Source of the DNA: Rickettsia tamurae
GTDB taxonomy: Bacteria; Pseudomonadota; Alphaproteobacteria; Rickettsiales; Rickettsiaceae
Reading direction: 5' to 3'
Length of the DNA stretch: 64,000 nucleotides
Assembly: GCF_000751075.1 (NCBI RefSeq)
Contig: NZ_CCMG01000008.1
Coordinates: 1-64,000 of the forward strand
Shown: piece by piece, positions 61,393-64,000 of the stretch
Layout: each line of letters starts with the position of its first letter
Numbering within the stretch: the stretch's first letter is position 1
Made by a program: the position numbers and the translations under genes
Notes under the pieces: generated by a model
What the model was told of the DNA's origin: nothing
What the model saw: only the letters and a program-made list of their open reading frames with translations
Database searches by the model: none

Positions 61393-63263
61393 TTATTTAT
61401 TTAGCAAATCCTCTAACAATTTTTCGGATGGAGTGCTACCGTTTAATACTAAATTAGGATTATTTAAAACCTCATTATCTAAAGGGTTCAAACCTCCCTC
61501 CGAGATGTTTTGCTAAAAACCGTTCTGCAATAGCATAAAAGGAAAGTTTATTTGATTCATTTAAAAAGAAATGTATTTCATTTTTATATAAAGTATAAAT
61601 TACCGGAATATTATGCTTGTTCATTGCTTCTACCATTTGGTCTGATTCAGCTTGCGGCACTCTTGTATCTTTTGCTTCTTGCATTACAAGTAAAGGCTTT
61701 GTGATATTAGTAACGTGCGTTAATGGAGAGTACCGGTATAATTTCTCAGCCGTTTCTAAAAGACTCAATTTTACTTTATCTAGCCTATCTAAACGAGCAT
61801 CTTGAATAAAGTAATTTGAAATTGTTGCTAAATTAGGTGGACCGGCAATATCCACACTGCAAGCAAAAAGTTCAGGCGTAAAAGTTAATCCGGCAAGTGC
61901 CGCATATCCACCGTAACCGACTCCCATAATAGCAATTTTTTTAGGTTCGGCTATTTTATTTTTAATAGCCCAGTTAACGGCATCAATTAAATCGTCTTGC
62001 ATTTTCTGCCCCCATTCTTCGTAACCACTACTTAAAAACTTCTTTCCGAATCCTTCCGAGCCTCTAAAATTAACGCTTAGAACCGCATAACCACGATTTG
62101 CAAGCCATTGATGATTGGTGTTCATACCCCCTTTATCTCTTTGATCAGGTCCATCATGCACTAAAAGTACTAACGGTAATGGATTCTTTGGATAAATTTG
62201 CTTATTTAACTCAGTATTTTTAGGGAAAGTAATATAACTAACTAAATCTAAACCGTCTCTAGATTTAATAATTACCGGATTGATAGAGAATATTACTCTA
62301 ATGCTTTATAACGTGCAAATAAATGTTTTACTTCTTTGTTTTTCCTATCATATTTATAGTAGGGCGGGTATCACTATAAAACATTACAAACCAAGTTTTG
62401 TCATCTACTGTACGATGCATAATTTCTAATTCCCCTAAATTTAAGACCTCAAGGAATTTAATATCATCTCTAATAGCATTATCAATTATACGATATTTAG
62501 GTTCATCGTAATTAGTTATAACCGCTTGGACTTTATTGGTAATCGGATCAGAGGTAAAGCTGTAAGAATCTGTCTTTCCATCTTCAGCAATTAATTCTGA
62601 TTTACCGTTTGCTAAATTGACTAATTTAATAGCTATATTATCACGGTCTCGACTATCATATAAATAAGAACTGTTATTTTGAGAATTACAATTAAAAATT
62701 TTGTATCATAACTATCCTTAAGAGGTATTTTGGTAAAAAGCTGCCATTCATTATCTCGCCAATATTCTTTTTCACCTTTCTCATTCATAGCCATCCCAAA
62801 ACAAATTTGTAAATTATTATCAAAAAGAAAATTCCAAAATTTATCACTCTTCAATACTAATTTTTTACTGTAATCAGTAAGATTAAATGAATAAATATCA
62901 AAATATGTTTGATCAGTTTGTTTTAAGCCAATCAATACTTCATTAGGATTTTTAGTACTTGCTTCTCTTTCTAAGTAAAGTATATGATTATTATAGCCCC
63001 AAGCATAATTACAATTACCGCACTTTATATCTATGGTCGTTATAATATTGTCAGGATCATCACTATTATATATACGATTTATTATCTTTCTCTGCTATAT
63101 AACTTATATATTTACCGTCCGGACTAAAATTTAATTCTTTATATTTAGATAAAGCAAATAACGCCTTTCTTGGTATAATATCATCCTTAACATCCATATC
63201 TGCTTTAATAGCGGGATTTATTATTATACAAAATATAATTATAGAGATAATTTTTGATAGCAT
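61393..63263 (-). pseudogene. Prolyl-oligopeptidase-family (S9) peptidase, inactivated
   Basis: From ATG 63263 (MLSKIISIIIFCIIINPAIK, a signal peptide ending near KADMDV) the frame reads RKALFALSKYKELNFSPDGK, typical of the beta-propeller domain, and then breaks repeatedly. Later pieces include LKQTDQTYFDIYSFNLTDYS (62935) and the 228-codon catalytic part from 62161. The latter has MHDGPDQRDKGGMNTNHQWL, GYAVLSVNFRGSEGFGKKFL, the nucleophile region IAIMGVGYGGYAALAGLTF, KDTRVPQAESDQ (Asp) and NEIHFF (His). In the nucleophile elbow the expected serine of GxSYGG is glycine (GGT for AGT), so even this part is dead. One more frame change gives the natural C-terminus (NPLDNEVLNNPNLVLNGSTP) ending at 61393. 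Confidence 0.88.
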
Positions 63264-63393
63264 AACAAATATCTTAAAATAATTTATGGTTATTTTGTCA
63301 CTATAAACATAAAAAATTACTTTATGCAATAAATTTTATAAAATTATCTGGCACAGCATAATTCAGAAAGGTTCAAACAAGATGAGCTTATAT

Positions 63394-63419
63394 GTCATTC
63401 CCGCTTCCACGGGAATGAC
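63394..63419. repeat. Short palindrome, GTCATTCCCG type
   Basis: GTCATTCCCG and CGGGAATGAC form a 10-base-pair hairpin with a six-base loop, just downstream of the kinase gene stop and likely its terminator. Confidence 0.65.
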
Positions 63420-63456
63420 ATATAGGGTTTTTCAAAAATTGTCCGATACTATAATT

Positions 63457-64000
63457 CTAACCTCCCGAACGTCCGACTTTCAAATCTAGCTCTTTTAAAT
63501 CGAATTTTATATCGATTATTGCTCCCTCTTCTTCTCTGTTCGCTATATCTAGAATGCCGCAATGTTCTTCGACTATTCTTTTGACTATAGCAAGCCCTAC
63601 TCCCATACCTTTACTGCTGGTCGTAACATAGCTTTCGGTAGCTTTGCCTATTAGCTCAGGCGGGAATCCTTTACCGTTATCTATTACAATAACACTAATA
63701 AAATCGTCTTTAGCATCTATAGTAACTTCTATTTTTCCGGATTTTCGCCCTTCTATTGACTCTTCTGCATTTTTCAACAAATTTATCATAACTTGATTTA
63801 TTTGGGTAGCATCACACATAAAATCAAATTGATCTACGTTAGACTCAAATTTATACAAAATATTATCATTAAGTAATTTACGTGCTTCAACAATATGCTT
63901 AACTAAATAAACTAATTCACTCTTCGTAAATTTAGGAGCAGGAAGACGTGCAAAAAGAACAAATTCGGATACTATATTTTTAATATCGTTAGTATGGCGA
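63457..64000 (-). CDS. NtrY-like sensor histidine kinase, 3' part
   Basis: The gene continues past the window edge; the visible 180 codons are open from 64000 to the stop at 63457. The order of motifs is RHTNDIKNIVSEFVLFARLP (end of the dimerisation/phosphoacceptor helices), N-box INQVMINLLKNAEESI, G1 box DNGKGFPPELIG and G2 box SKGMGVGLAIVKRIVEEHCG. The spacing and VSEFVLFARLPAP segment resemble NtrY of alphaproteobacteria, an inner-membrane kinase for nitrogen or redox signals. The phosphoacceptor histidine lies outside the window, so the subtype is inferred. Confidence 0.88.
   Translation of the reverse strand, partial: RHTNDIKNIVSEFVLFARLPAPKFTKSELVYLVKHIVEARKLLNDNILYKFESNVDQFDFMCDATQINQVMINLLKNAEESIEGRKSGKIEVTIDAKDDFISVIVIDNGKGFPPELIGKATESYVTTSSKGMGVGLAIVKRIVEEHCGILDIANREEEGAIIDIKFDLKELDLKVGRSGG

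Overview
The window comes from an AT-rich, obligate intracellular alphaproteobacterium of the genus Rickettsia, most likely of the spotted fever type. The evidence is RickA (Arp2/3-activating actin-motility protein), a patatin phospholipase of the Pat1 type close to dnaA, a 16S rRNA gene with no 23S/5S downstream, in-frame Rickettsia palindromic element 1 (RPE-1) insertions in conserved proteins, intergenic spaces filled with short palindromes, and many genes at intermediate stages of decay. I cannot name the species from the sequence alone.

Layout. 0-1.7 kb holds two decayed accessory genes (an ankyrin protein and a nucleotidyltransferase-HEPN protein). 1.7-11.4 kb is housekeeping: secA, a parvulin-type isomerase, acpS-rpoZ, murA, gyrB and a HAD phosphatase. 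11.6-16 kb carries tRNA-Leu(GAG), mgtE, a broken SpoT-type HD gene, a broken ProP-like transporter and tRNA-Gly(GCC). 16.5-23.6 kb has yajC-secD, a SCO1/SenC-ccmD-ccmE run (ccmD is only 43 codons and overlaps both neighbours), ppa, murJ, a TraX-like gene and a heme-oxygenase-fold protein. 24-30 kb has recG with two palindromes in its reading frame, a decayed secreted protein, scoAB and a wrbA remnant. 30-41 kb runs on the minus strand: sdhE, mfd, murE, a GIY-YIG gene, murF, mraY, rickA. 41-47 kb has dnaA, a cluster of unknown genes and pat1. 47-55 kb has decayed accessory genes between ychF, pth, rplY, queE, rpmI-rplT and rpmH-rnpA. 55-64 kb has corA, several pseudogenes, 16S rRNA, a dead S9 peptidase and the 3' part of an NtrY-like kinase.

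Functional themes are peptidoglycan synthesis (murA, murJ, murE, murF, mraY), protein export (secA, yajC-secD, the isomerase), cytochrome/heme assembly (SCO1, ccmD, ccmE, sdhE) and host interaction (rickA, pat1). Accessory genes are mostly broken, often by single-base length changes in A or T runs.

The least explained material is the repeat content: two RPE-1 subtypes distinguished by their stem arms, a second hairpin family whose core resembles the RPE-1 core, a MITE-like element with 15-16 bp terminal arms, and a GTCATNCCGCG-type palindrome that inserts into coding frames as well as between genes. No CRISPR array, prophage or intact insertion sequence was seen.
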